A stretch of DNA of 64,000 bases from Leuctra nigra (GCA_934045905.1 OW203761.1:27826964-27890963), one strand, 5' to 3'; positions 58,801 to 64,000 are shown, counted from the stretch's first letter. The notes: a model not told the origin generated them from the sequence alone. Program-made: numbers and translations.

Positions 58801-61800
58801 CGAATACAATATTAGCAGATTATCTACGACTCTGTGAATCGCACCATGCTGGTGTCGGGTCTGGCGGAAAGGCATCTATTGACAAAAATCTATTGTCTTC
58901 GTAAGCAATTCAATGGAATTCAACCGTTATTTACAGTGACACATTCTGTTGTTCAAATATTGTTTAAAGAGAAGGATCAGCATCTAAAACGCGATGATTC
59001 ATATTGTGACCGTCTCATTCGTTTGAAGGTTGGCAATGATGATGAAGAGATAATGTTGTACTCGACGAAGTGAATTCTACTTGAAAAATGTGAACCATTT
59101 TTTTAAATCTATTTCGTATTCAAATTAGCTAGATTTGAATCTTCAGGGAAATATGCTACTATACAAAATATAATCGCTCAAACTTTTAGAAGAAAGCATT
59201 TCATATAAGTGGTCCACGTTTTTCAAATAAGAAATTGATGTCTTCAAATACAAGGCTACAATCCGATAAATATCAGAATCCGACAGAGGTTGATGGCGAT
59301 CCTTTACCTTAAAAATTGCCATATTTGGCAAACGGTTATTAATATCGAAAAAGCAAGACTGAGGTGCCATGTATTGAACCTTTATCTACATTTTCATCGC
59401 TTACTGTCATAATTTTGCTCCTACTATGTTGTCAGCATTTGTCGGGCACGAAAACGCGCCACCACTCGTCCGTCGTTCGCACGGCGCGTTTTCGTGCCCG
59501 ACAAATGCTGACCACATAGTAGGAGCAAAGTTAGTAGGGCACGAAAACGCGCCGTGCGAACGACGGACGAGTGGCGGCGCGTTTCCGTGCCCGACAAATG
59601 CTGACAACATAGTAGGAGCAAAGTTATGTCAGTAAGCGATGAAAATGTAGATAAAGGTTCAATACATAGACTTGCTTTATCGATATTAATAACCGTTTGC
59701 CAAATATGGCAATTTACATTTTGCATTTCCCTCTAAAACCGCTCAAAACCGACCGTTAGCGGGAAAAAATATATTACCACCCTTAATAGAGACATTTGTG
59801 TTCCTTATTATTACGATAACATGCGATGGTTTGAACTCTGTACTCAGGCAAAAGACCACGGGCCGCTTGGTGAGGAGCTGAATGGAACGGGCATCTACGA
59901 GGTCTGCATCCTACCCATGAACGACAACGCTCCAGTCATCACATTTCCAGCTCCCGGACAGACCATTCGCATTCTCATGGTACACGTCACATAATTCATT
60001 CATTTTTGACAACATTATTACTTTCTTAGTGATTTTTAGAATTAATAGGAAAACGCTCAGTTTAACGCGTTGATGAGCGAGCACCGGATTCCGTGCAATA
60101 CTGTTTTCTAAAAGAAATGAGTCGCTCGCTCAATTACGAACAAGAAAACTGAATCAATTTGTTATCACATGACCAATAAAGAAAGGAAAGCGTAAAGAGC
60201 GTTAGGCAGTGTCATCAATTTTCTAAACGAGCATTTCCGTGATTGTACCGGACACTGCGTTTTCTTATGTTATTGCCATCTGTGTTCCAGCAACAAACTG
60301 TGGGAGGTCCCCTCGTTGACGCCAAGAACGTCACTTTGCAGAACTTCAGAGCTACGGATAAGGACTTTGGCATCAACGGCCAAGTGGACATAACTCTGGA
60401 AGGGAATTGTAAATAATATGTTATTATGTCATCATATCACAGACTTTTACTTTCTATATCTCAGTATTTATATTACACTTAACGCTTTAAATATTTATTT
60501 ATTAATGCTCTAGTCAATCTAGAATATCATGGCCTATTATCAATCAGTTATTTCACAGAATATGGTGTGTGGGTTTAAATTTCAAATCATTTTGTCAACC
60601 CATTTTGTCTCCAAAAGATTTTGTCTCCCATTAGGGACAATGTACCTATAGAATACTCACGGAAGCAAGACCTATTAGCAATTCTTAAGGCCGCGTCATC
60701 AATTATCTAACAGAACATATTTCCGCGACTGTACACGTACATGTTCAGACTCCTCAAGTCGACTCCTTGTACAAAATATCACTTTATATAATTACTTTTA
60801 TTATAATGAATATTTAATTATCAATGTAATATTAACACTATAACTAGAAAAACGCTTTGTGTAACGCGTTGATAAGCGAGCTTTCGTATTTCATGCGAAT
60901 TAATATTCGTGTGAAAGTTGCTGCCATATAATAGACTTTATAATTTACACGAAACACCATGGAAGCAATTTTACCATATGCGTAAAAGGAGCAGTGATAA
61001 GTTCTTGAAATTTATTTAAATAAAATTGACAGATTTTTCTAAACAAGCATAAAATGACCGTAAAAAGTCAACAACTCTTGACTCTTGACAGATTTGTCTG
61101 AAAATTGTCAAAAACCCCAAAAAGTTTGGTCCCAATGACCATGCAAAATTTGAAGTTGCTTGGTCAAACTGTTTAATTTTTAATTTTCAATCCATCTGTT
61201 CAAAACCTATACATCGGGCACCTCTTATGACATTAGTGTGTGTGCAAAATTTCCGATCGCTTGATTGAACGGTGTGACCTGGGCATTGCCTACAAAAATA
61301 ATTTAAAAAACAGAGAAAGAGAAGGTGCGTGTTTTTGTTCCAGCACTTGCCATGGAATACTTCACTCTCATTCCGGGCGTCGAAGAAAACACCGCCCAAC
61401 TTCAACTGAGGAAGGATCTGATCGAAGTTGAACGAGTTTTTCAGGTAATTTAGGCGTAAAGGCGGTCAATACTTATTGCTCTTACCTTTTCAAGTTACTA
61501 TGTTGTGTCAATGTTGTTTGAATCCACCTTTCAGCTTCAAATTGTGGCGAAAGACAGGGGAACTCCAACACAATCTTCCCCAGTTACTACTAAAGTTGTG
61601 GTGATGATTCGTCAAGACGTCGAACCGATGTTCAAAGACGAAGAACAGGAAGTCAATCCGTGGTTCATCGGTAGGGAAGACAAATAAACTATCTATACCT
61701 CATGCTAGAGAGAAACAATTTGTTACTGTCTAACTAAACCAGGATGATTCATAATAGTAGATCAATGCCGTATGTGCTAGATTCGATCTAGCTTATGAAA

Positions 61801-62634
61801 CGTCTTAATTTTCATTCCATTTATTAAGGCGATTCGACCAAAAAAATCAATATTAATTATCTTCATATTTGGTAAGAGGGAGCTGGGTACATATGATATC
61901 AAGTGATTTTTGTAAAAAAAAAATATAAAACGTACCGGATTTTACAGTCAAATATTACTGATTTAGTAGAAGCTATAGTCGAAGTAGGAATGAAGTTATT
62001 GACATTTGGGCTAAGTCAGCCCATCCGCCCATTCTTTGTGAACAAAATGAGCCCTCGTAGAAGTATGTAGTGTGAAAGGTGGGGCTTAAATCGTGACAAA
62101 AATAAAAATGATTATTTTCAAAAATAGAAGAAGTCAATATTTTACGGTACAACAATAATGTGTTAAAAAATATACAGTGAGTTGTAGAATCACTTACTGA
62201 ATGAGAAAAATGCCCTCCCGACTCTTTGAGTGCAGTACTTTGGACAATATTGCGATTTATATTTTTAGTCACGTGGTATCGCTCGAATCGCGTTAAAGTA
62301 GGTATACGAAAGTTTTCAAATACAAAGTTTCAAAGTTTTAAAATTGAAAGTTTTCAATGAGGGAATACACCACACATTTAATAATATTTATATGTGGCAG
62401 ACAGCGCCACTGCTCTTGCATTCCGAATTGCTTATTCTTTCACTAGTTGGTAGAGTACTGTTGAGAGAACTGTGTAGTGTTATTTTCTTGACGTCATATT
62501 GTGTGATTGTTGTCATGCAGAGAATTCACTGGCTGCAAACGCGGAGATGCCGACCGCAATCGACGACGACAACTTCGAGCTCCTTGAGGGCGACCCCGAG
62601 TGGCAAGATGTCTATTACTTCCTCATCGGCACAG
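34735..62634 (+). CDS. Midgut-type (Bt receptor-like) cadherin, 24 coding exons, continues past the window
   Basis: The 24 exons join without a frame break to about 1255 aa (3766 nt). A signal peptide (MAGRLLSVCMLVGFIAISQA) is followed by about ten cadherin repeats, marked by calcium-binding linkers such as NINDNPPD, IKDINDNEPE, LIDVNDNAPEF, IIDVNDNIPQ and LIDVNDNAPIL. Several linkers are degenerate (VADEPPIW, NDEWPEF, QDVEPMF). The segment TADLEFSIDWSSSFATKQG, with its context, is diagnostic of the insect midgut cadherin family. In Lepidoptera these are brush-border proteins that bind Cry1A toxins, mainly through the most membrane-proximal repeats, which lie outside this window. The start ATG has A at -3 and G at +4. 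The remaining repeats, membrane-proximal domain, transmembrane helix and short tail should follow within a few kb to the right. Function outside toxin binding is poorly known. Confidence 0.9.
34871..35020 (+). CDS. Cadherin exon 2
   Basis: The acceptor TTTGTATAG gives VLDWNQAVPF..., ending AKINYGG at GGTG|GTAAGT. Phase is 1 in and 1 out. This is the N-terminal part of the first repeat. Confidence 0.85.
35275..35584 (+). mobile_element. Helitron-like element, internally deleted, in cadherin intron 2
   Basis: The left end is a degraded AGAGAGCGTAGCGAGA and the right end AACAACGCGTTACACAGAGCGTTTTACTAT. The body includes ACCGATCGTTCTGAAATTTTG. Confidence 0.65.
35595..35640 (-). mobile_element. 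Helitron-like 3' terminus, tail-to-tail with the preceding copy
   Basis: CTAGGAAAACGCTCAGTGTAACGCG in minus orientation begins 10 bp after the right end of the plus-oriented copy, so the two termini face each other across TATTATATTA. Confidence 0.65.
36125..36387 (+). CDS. Cadherin exon 3
   Basis: The acceptor CACGCCAG leads to GVLSDPPVIVSVEDGN and ends at STCLIV with GTG|GTGAGA. It contains the first linker motif VNINDNPPD. Phase 1 in, 0 out. Confidence 0.9.
36467..37011 (+). mobile_element. Helitron-like element in cadherin intron 3
   Basis: Begins TCAAGCGAGCAGAGCGAGCG after A and ends TTATACTGAGCGTTTTCCTAG before T, a clean A|TC...CTAG|T insertion. It shares CCAAACGAAGTAACGGATCAGG with the copies at 25763 and 54370. 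Confidence 0.8.
37098..37202 (+). CDS. Cadherin exon 4
   Basis: TGTTTCAG acceptor; encodes ENRVYPSSECTFIIHDNDGG...; ends TCCACG|GTGAGC. 35 codons, phase 0-0. Confidence 0.85.
37290..37421 (+). CDS. Cadherin exon 5
   Basis: TGTCTCAG acceptor; encodes TSVLFGLKWVEDIDLNNA... with the LDFEEFSVHI strand typical of cadherin repeats; donor AAT|GTAATT. Phase 0-0. Confidence 0.85.
37794..37919 (+). CDS. Cadherin exon 6
   Basis: TTCTACAG acceptor; DDPPDGNIGTTTYVVRVEDV then a degenerate linker VADEPPIW; donor CAC|GTAATG. Phase 0-0. The following intron exceeds 4 kb and is full of insertions. Confidence 0.9.
38399..38430. repeat. Perfect 14-bp stem, 4-nt loop hairpin
   Basis: ATCCGCTCTCGACT, loop CGAG, then the exact complement. 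It lies in cadherin intron 6. Confidence 0.9.
38859..39083. mobile_element. MITE, copy 1 of a pair, in cadherin intron 6
   Basis: Inverted termini GTAGGTACACTCCCCCAAAT and complement, continuing through AATAAACGGTACT. The interior (CAATCAATCCTTGTTGTTATC, GATGATGCCATCAAAC) matches the element at 52451-52667. Confidence 0.85.
39096..39501. mobile_element. hAT-like element with perfect 8-bp target duplication
   Basis: AAAGTGTA flanks both sides (39096-39103, 39494-39501). Termini are CATGGGCGTCCGCAG and CTGTGGACGCCCATG. The interior has G and C runs and two diverged copies of CCTGCCCCGCA...TTTTGG...GACACTTTGAAATCAATTTT. Confidence 0.9.
40262..40963. mobile_element. hAT-like element with perfect 8-bp target duplication
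   Basis: ATTCTAGC flanks both sides (40262-40269, 40956-40963). Ends are CAGTGGCGCCGACT and AGTCGGCGCCCCTG. It includes GGGCTGTGCGCCCCGGACC and a C run of nearly 30 at 40860. Confidence 0.9.
42163..42241 (+). CDS. Cadherin exon 7, with GC splice donor
   Basis: TCTTGACAG acceptor; EIQLNAVDGDVGIDAEIGYR...; ends GATTCAG|GCAAGT. Only this GC donor preserves the frame into exon 8, giving SDSGDGAYFSID, the usual cadherin strand. The nearest GT, 4 bp later, would break it. Phase 0 in, 1 out. Confidence 0.85.
42349..42703. mobile_element. hAT-like element with 8-bp target duplication
   Basis: ATGGTGAT at 42349-42356 and 42696-42703 flanks CATAGGCGGATCCAGG...CTGGATCCGCATTTG. It contains several G and C homopolymer runs. 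Confidence 0.85.
42759..42914. mobile_element. Harbinger-like MITE, family copy 2
   Basis: TIRs GGGCCGGTATTACCAAACTT and complement of GGTAATACCAGGCC, flanked by TAA at 42756-42758 and 42915-42917. It is in inverse orientation to copies 1 and 3. Confidence 0.85.
43252..43353. mobile_element. Small foldback element
   Basis: CAAGGTCCACTAAATC pairs with GATTTAGTGGACCTTG across about 60 bp, and CTCCTA with TAGGAG inside. TTGGTCAAATC occurs directly on both sides (43241-43251, 43343-43353). Confidence 0.7.
43365..43514. mobile_element. Harbinger-like MITE, family copy 3 (right end truncated)
   Basis: Starts GGCCTGGTATTACCAAAGTT after TTA and matches copies 1 and 2 through CCGGCTCAGATTAAGTTTGG, where the last terminal bases are lost. 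Confidence 0.75.
43838..44115 (+). CDS. Cadherin exon 8
   Basis: CTCTGCAG acceptor; DGAYFSIDAFGLLSVV... with linker IIKDINDNEPE; ends DPDL at CTT|GTGAGT. Phase 1 in, 0 out. Confidence 0.9.
44492..44862 (+). mobile_element. SINE with 5S rRNA-like internal promoter
   Basis: The direct repeat ATATTGATAT flanks the unit (44482-44491, 44863-44872). At 44549-44560, GGATGGGTGACC, preceded by GCGCGGTCAGCGGTT, matches the box C region of 5S rRNA genes. CTTCGGAAGGGACGTTAAGC follows near the middle, and the element ends in an A-rich AATAATAAAAATAATG tail. The combination of a polymerase III-type promoter, target duplication and A-rich tail supports a SINE. The 128-aa minus ORF over it is a by-product. 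Confidence 0.75.
45212..45388 (+). CDS. Cadherin exon 9
   Basis: CCTATTTTAG acceptor; ADAGSFRIELKDDISGHGF..., NPSALDFEVSHMQIITMQ; donor CAG|GTAAAA. 59 codons, phase 0-0. Confidence 0.9.
46043..46248 (+). CDS. Cadherin exon 10, whose 3' end is tandemly repeated
   Basis: TTCTTCAG acceptor; LVATEVLDPTNHVHVRDIVV..., linker NDLNDEWPEF, ending LALDPDAGDVV plus two bases at CAG|GTACGT. Exon 11 starts with G, completing AGG (Arg). The last 48 bp of this exon plus the donor belong to the first unit of a ten-unit array. Confidence 0.85.
46201..46930 (+). repeat. 73-bp tandem array, ten units, each carrying exon end and splice donor
   Basis: The unit starts TATCATAACTCTCCTGGCTC and ends GGTCACTTCGTG. 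It is repeated at 46201, 46274, 46347 and so on to 46858, and an eleventh start (TATCAT) occurs at 46931. Units are identical except for one T/A position (GCTTC or GCTAC). Each contains the last 48 nt of exon 10 and the donor CAG|GTACGTAG, so ten identical donors lie at 46249 + 73n. Because 73 is not a multiple of three and a stop occurs at 46352-46354, only the first donor gives the full-length cadherin. Confidence 0.95.
47033..47341 (+). mobile_element. tRNA-derived SINE with target duplication
   Basis: ACATTGTTCTC (47033-47043) and ACATTCTTCTC (47331-47341) flank the element. GGGTGAGTGGTTAACGCTCT resembles an A-box region and GGGTTCGATTCCCAC (from 47097) is a good tRNA B-box. The body has CAGTCGATAGGCAAATGCTG, and GACGTTAAGCCCC precedes a poly-A tail. 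Body fragments also occur near 24.4-24.6 kb. Confidence 0.85.
47374..47934 (+). mobile_element. Helitron-like element in cadherin intron 10
   Basis: Starts TTGAGCGAGCGAAGCGA after A and ends CATCAACGCGTTACACTGAG...TTTTCCTAG before T. It carries GGCACGGACCTCTG near the 5' end, complementary to the version in minus-oriented copies. Confidence 0.8.
48054..48261 (+). CDS. Cadherin exon 11
   Basis: CCTCTTCAG acceptor; HSLTSQRTVMSMDELTGEIT..., linker VLDVNDVQPDL; donor ATG|GTGAGT. It completes the split Arg codon with exon 10 (phase 2 in, 0 out). Confidence 0.9.
48855..49024 (+). CDS. Cadherin exon 12
   Basis: GTTCTCAG acceptor; PPTQPTVVENSSAGVVVAAI, then TADLEFSIDWSSSFATKQG, the most diagnostic stretch for midgut cadherins; donor GAA|GTAAGT. 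Phase 0 in, 2 out. Confidence 0.9.
49651..49829 (+). CDS. Cadherin exon 13
   Basis: TTCTCCAAG acceptor; completes Asn, then SVEILTSFPDPLDTGNAIG..., ILDYEAYDTLTLSIVV; donor CAG|GTGAGG. Phase 2 in, 1 out. Confidence 0.9.
50666..50837 (+). CDS. Cadherin exon 14
   Basis: TTTTTACAG acceptor; ALLAIQLIDVNDNAPEFTVD...; donor TAT|GTGAGT. A textbook calcium-binding linker. Phase 1 in, 2 out. Confidence 0.9.
51344..52161 (-). mobile_element. Helitron-like element, long copy, in cadherin intron 14
   Basis: The minus-oriented 3' end is CTAGGAAAACGCTCAGTGTA at 51344 and the 5' end CGCTCGCTACGCTCGCTCAA at 52161. It contains two diverged tandem copies of an internal segment (TTTTCATTTTT..CCTATCAGGAGAT..TTTAACCAAT, about 51740 and 51925) and a poly-A run. 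It is closely related to 21154-21799. Confidence 0.85.
52451..52667. mobile_element. MITE, copy 2 of a pair
   Basis: Inverted termini GTACACTCAAACCAATAAAA and complement. The interior matches the element at 38859-39083 (CAATCAATCCTTGTTATTATC, GGGATGATGCCATCAAACC), but the termini have diverged more than the interior. Confidence 0.8.
52896..53061 (+). CDS. Cadherin exon 15
   Basis: TTTTTAG acceptor; ATNNPLLPPNLVKIDAAKGE..., DYTVKATDGEWDKYLD; weak donor GAT|GTAGGA. Phase 2 in, 0 out. Confidence 0.85.
53278..53475. mobile_element. Foldback element with 82-bp arms
   Basis: GCTGGCTTTCCATGCTCCGT and onward pairs with its complement at the right, almost perfectly, to CGACCAAT/ATTGGTCG, leaving a loop of about 34 nt. 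No ORF, in cadherin intron 15. Confidence 0.9.
53491..53591. mobile_element. Perfect 38-bp hairpin, mariner-type MITE
   Basis: TACAGTGAGATTCAGAAGAA and onward is exactly complementary to 53554-53591 over 38 bp, with a 25-nt loop. TA|CAGTG...CACTG|TA ends suggest a Tc1/mariner MITE, although a small-RNA precursor would also fold this way. It starts only 15 bp after the preceding foldback. Confidence 0.85.
53663..53822. mobile_element. Small TIR element
   Basis: GCCTGATTCTA at 53663 and TAGAATCAGGC to 53822 are inverted termini enclosing 160 bp. No ORF. The target duplication is unclear. Confidence 0.55.
54122..54257 (+). CDS. Cadherin exon 16
   Basis: TTTATTTTAG acceptor; ITIDIIDVNDNIPQHMSENF..., GDDIDFT; donor ACAA|GTAAGG. 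Phase 0 in, 1 out. Confidence 0.9.
54330..54540 (+). mobile_element. Truncated Helitron-like fragment
   Basis: AATCTCTGTATTTT and GAAGTAACGGATCAGGTCAA then AGCAAGATCAGTCTCTTGGTTGC match the 5' half of copies at 25763 and 36467. Both ends are missing. Confidence 0.55.
54987..55196 (+). CDS. Cadherin exon 17
   Basis: CTATTTCAG acceptor; AFHTISFFLSPSMNPQEIKD..., AIDENTGKLRVEI; donor TCAG|GTATCT. Reading on past the donor stays open for 20 codons to a TGA at 55256, which may mislead gene predictors. Exon 18 joins in phase 1. Confidence 0.85.
55739..56477. mobile_element. Nested inverted-repeat element
   Basis: Outer termini GCCTAGGCCACAAT and ATTGTGGCCTAGCC, possibly with TTAA outside. Inside are further inverted pairs: GGCCACAATAGGCCATTT with AAATGGCCTATTGT (ends near 55990), and a TTTAGTGTTTAGTGCTTAATG block (56008-56035) with its complement of AAACATTAAACACTAAAC type (56425-56452). 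Confidence 0.65.
56668..57047. mobile_element. hAT-like element with perfect 8-bp target duplication
   Basis: TATATGCG flanks both sides (56668-56675, 57040-57047). Termini are CAAGGGCGTATTCAGG and CCTGGATACGCCCTTG. Long G and C runs sit just inside each end. Confidence 0.9.
57303..57424 (+). CDS. Cadherin exon 18
   Basis: GGAATTTTCAG acceptor; AISQYNESPRITIVLIDVND then NAPILEEIIGCIGNVNDDFA; donor TCG|GTTTGT (weak). Phase 1 in, 0 out. Confidence 0.85.
58078..58299 (+). CDS. Cadherin exon 19
   Basis: GATTTCCAG acceptor; GGGLYPAGILATDKDEGDNA..., NLWGTYEVELM; donor ATG|GTAATG. 74 codons, phase 0-0. Confidence 0.9.
58516..58624. mobile_element. 109-bp MITE
   Basis: Inverted termini GGCAGGATTCACAAAAGGTA and the complement of GGTAATACTTTTTGTGAATC over about 25 bp. 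The TTATC/GATAA-rich interior has no ORF. Confidence 0.75.
59313..59715. mobile_element. Large nested palindrome, about 400 bp
   Basis: The outer arms run from AAATTGCCATATTTGGCAAA through TTGAACCTTTATCTACATTT and CCTACTATGTTGTCAGC, with complements on the right. In the centre, GTCGGGCACGAAAACGCGCC and its complements alternate several times, so more than one fold is possible. The centre is GC-rich against AT-rich arms. Three overlapping ORFs on both strands are by-products of the symmetry. Confidence 0.9.
59848..59979 (+). CDS. Cadherin exon 20
   Basis: GTACTCAG acceptor; AKDHGPLGEELNGTGIYEVC..., linker LPMNDNAPVI; donor ATG|GTACAC. Phase 0-0. Confidence 0.9.
60045..60133 (-). mobile_element. 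Minimal 89-bp Helitron-like derivative
   Basis: The complete 3' terminus (ATAGGAAAACGCTCAGTTTA, with CTAG mutated to ATAG, then ACGCGTTGATGAGCGAGC) and the 5' terminus (GTCGCTCGCTCAA) are separated by only about 35 bp. It retains both ends and almost no body. Confidence 0.75.
60291..60408 (+). CDS. Cadherin exon 21
   Basis: GTGTTCCAG acceptor; QQTVGGPLVDAKNVTLQNFR..., DKDFGINGQVDITLEGN; donor AATT|GTAAAT. Phase 0 in, 1 out. Confidence 0.85.
60844..61320 (-). mobile_element. Helitron-like element abutting cadherin exon 22
   Basis: The 3' end is CTAGAAAAACGCTTTGTGTA at 60844. The body includes GGTCCCAATGACCATGCAAAATTTGAA-type phrases and TGTGTGCAAAATTTCCGATCG. The 5' end is lost within AACAGAGAAAGAGAAGG, about 24 bp before the exon 22 acceptor. 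Confidence 0.65.
61344..61444 (+). CDS. Cadherin exon 22
   Basis: TTTTTGTTCCAG acceptor; LAMEYFTLIPGVEENTAQLQ..., VERVFQ; donor CAG|GTAATT. Phase 1 in, 0 out. Confidence 0.85.
61535..61670 (+). CDS. Cadherin exon 23
   Basis: CACCTTTCAG acceptor; LQIVAKDRGTPTQSSPVTTK..., degenerate linker QDVEPMF; donor ATCG|GTAGGG. Phase 0 in, 1 out. Confidence 0.9.
62521..62634 (+). CDS. Cadherin exon 24 (last in window)
   Basis: TGTCATGCAG acceptor; ENSLAANAEMPTAIDDDNFE..., WQDVYYFLIGT; donor ACAG|GTAACT. Phase 1 in, 1 out, so the reading frame must continue in an exon beyond 64000. Confidence 0.85.
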
Positions 62635-62979
62635 GTAACTAACACTTGACGAATCGGAGTACAAGATGCCAAAAGTTCAATAACAATGGAGGAATAATTA
62701 ATCTAAGTTGAACTTCATTGGTTTGCGCCTACTAGACTTCGGGTCTAGCACCCTACTACTAGATGGATTTGTGCTCTGTATAGTTTTGCACGAATGGCTT
62801 TATTTTACACTAACAATTGAAAAAAAATATATTTGTATACACCATGGTGGAAAAGATACTTTTTTACTAGTCCGTCTAAACTAATTAGTAAATTATCATG
62901 TTAATCGAATATATTTAGTAAATTAAATTAACTTCTTCTGCAGCACACAATAGCACAGGAAACCATGATCAACATTCAA

Positions 62980-63082
62980 CAATATAAACAACCGGCAAGT
63001 GAGAGGTCCCGGGTTCGAGCCCTGGTTCGGTCGGATATTTTTCACAACGCACTAATTTTCCCTTCATATCAATATAAACAAC
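62980..63082 (+). mobile_element. 77-bp tRNA-half insertion with 13-bp target duplication
   Basis: CAATATAAACAAC flanks the insert exactly (62980-62992, 63070-63082). The insert CGGCAAGTGAGAGGTCCCGG... contains the B-box GGGTTCGAGCCC, so it resembles the 3' half of a tRNA or tRNA-derived SINE. Long exact duplications indicate LINE-driven retroposition. Confidence 0.8.
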
Positions 63083-63233
63083 AATATTCAACAATATATC
63101 AAAACACATTCTGACATTGTATACAAACATGGCCGCGCAACTTTGAGATGGCGTCACGTGCAAACTATGAATTTACTCCACCTCATGACATAAACAGTTA
63201 TTTAGGCGGCAGAAGAACTCTGTGCAAAACCGA

Positions 63234-64000
63234 GTGTCCGCACTCACCTCCTTGTTCCTTGTGTCCGTGTAGAAGTGGACAGCCCGAGTGTCCGAACTCA
63301 CCTCCTTGTTCCTTGTGTCCGTGTAGAAGTGGACAGCCCGAGTGTCCGAACTCACCTCCTTGTTCCTTGTGTCCGTGTAGAAGTGGACAGCCCGAGTGTC
63401 CGAACTCACCTCCTTGTTCCTTGTGTCCGTGTAGAAGTGGACAGCCCGAGTGTCCGAACTCACCTCCTTGTTCCTTGTGTCCGTGTAGAAGTGGACAGCC
63501 CGAGTGTCCGAACTCACCTCCTTGTTCCTTGTGTCCTTGTAGAAGTGGAGAGCCCGAGTCCGCACTCACCTCCTTGTTCCTTGTGTCCGTGTAGAAGTGG
63601 ACAGCCCGATTGTCCGAACTCACCTCCTTGTTCCTTGTGTCCGTGTAGAAGCGGACAGCCCGAGTGTCCGCACTCACCTCCTTGTTCCTTGTGTCCCTGT
63701 AGAAGTGGACAGCCCGAGTGTCCGAACTCACCTCCTTGTTCCTTGTGTCCGTGTAGAAGTGGACAGCCCGAGTGTCCGAACTCACCTCCTTGTTCCTTGT
63801 GTCCGTGTAGAAGTGGACAGCCCGAGTGTCCGAACTCACCTCCTTGTTCCTTGTTTCCGTGTAGAAGTGGACAGCCCGAGTGTCCGAACTCACCTCCTTG
63901 TTCCTTGTGTCCGTGTAGAAGTGGACAGCCCGAGTGTCCGAACTCACCTCCTTGTTCCTTGTGTCCGTGTAGAAGTGGAGAGCCCGAGTGTCCGCACTCA
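63234..64000. repeat. 54-bp minisatellite, about 14 units, running off the window
   Basis: The unit GTGTCCGAACTCACCTCCTT...AGAAGTGGACAGCCCGA is repeated head-to-tail with few substitutions. Because 54 is divisible by three, long ORFs result on both strands: + strand PECPNSPPCSLCPCRSGQ, - strand 18-residue units containing TRAVHFYTDTRNKE. One unit near 63560 lacks two bases and shifts the frame. It lies in the intron after cadherin exon 24. I regard the ORFs as a consequence of unit length rather than genes. Confidence 0.95.

Noticed and set aside
59407..59726. Overlapping ORFs on both strands around 59.4-59.7 kb
   Set aside because: Products of a palindromic element. The two strands encode near-identical peptides because of the symmetry.
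63148..63947. 148-aa (+) and 249-aa (-) repetitive ORFs at the right edge
   Set aside because: Both come from a 54-bp minisatellite whose length is a multiple of three. Opposite strands are open simultaneously, one unit has a 2-bp deletion, and the array lies in an intron.
63234..64000. CRISPR-like array
   Set aside because: Units are contiguous without unique spacers, and the genome is eukaryotic.

Overview
This is an intron-rich, AT-rich, repeat-laden eukaryotic chromosome segment, almost certainly from an insect. It has canonical GT-AG introns, metazoan gene families, SINE, LINE, MITE and Helitron-like repeats, and many G/C homopolymer runs. The cadherin resembles the lepidopteran midgut (Bt-receptor) cadherin but is clearly diverged, so a non-lepidopteran insect, perhaps a hemipteran, is my best guess. 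The species cannot be fixed from the sequence alone.

Layout. 1-13.7 kb is gene-poor: a tandem duplication, a LINE reverse-transcriptase relic (8061-8760), hAT-like elements with perfect 8-bp target duplications, and small TIR elements. 13.8-18.6 kb holds two genes on the + strand: a 79-aa PET100-like cytochrome c oxidase assembly factor (13828-14067), and a gene joining three BTB-like domains to 14 C2H2 zinc fingers (14761-16104 joined to 16977-18596). 18.6-34.6 kb is another gene-poor stretch. It contains Helitron-like copies (one with an internal ORF), a foldback element, SINE and LINE remnants, and a 940-bp transposon with long TIRs made of repeated units and a 9-bp target duplication.

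From 34735 to beyond the right edge runs one large + strand gene, of which I resolve 24 coding exons (3766 nt, about 1255 aa) by splice phase and protein continuity. It encodes a signal peptide and about ten cadherin repeats, and matches the insect midgut cadherin family whose lepidopteran members bind Bacillus thuringiensis Cry1A. Its transmembrane and cytoplasmic parts lie outside the window. The introns carry at least 20 identifiable insertions.

Points of most interest: a ten-copy 73-bp tandem array that repeats the 3' end of cadherin exon 10 together with its splice donor; a GC-AG intron; a Helitron-like family (3' hairpin, CTAG end, always followed by T) with full-length, composite and 89-bp minimal copies; six hAT-like elements with exact 8-bp target duplications; a 5S-rRNA-like SINE; several near-perfect foldbacks; and a 54-bp minisatellite open on both strands at the right edge. 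I found no evidence of a prokaryotic-type system, CRISPR array or operon.
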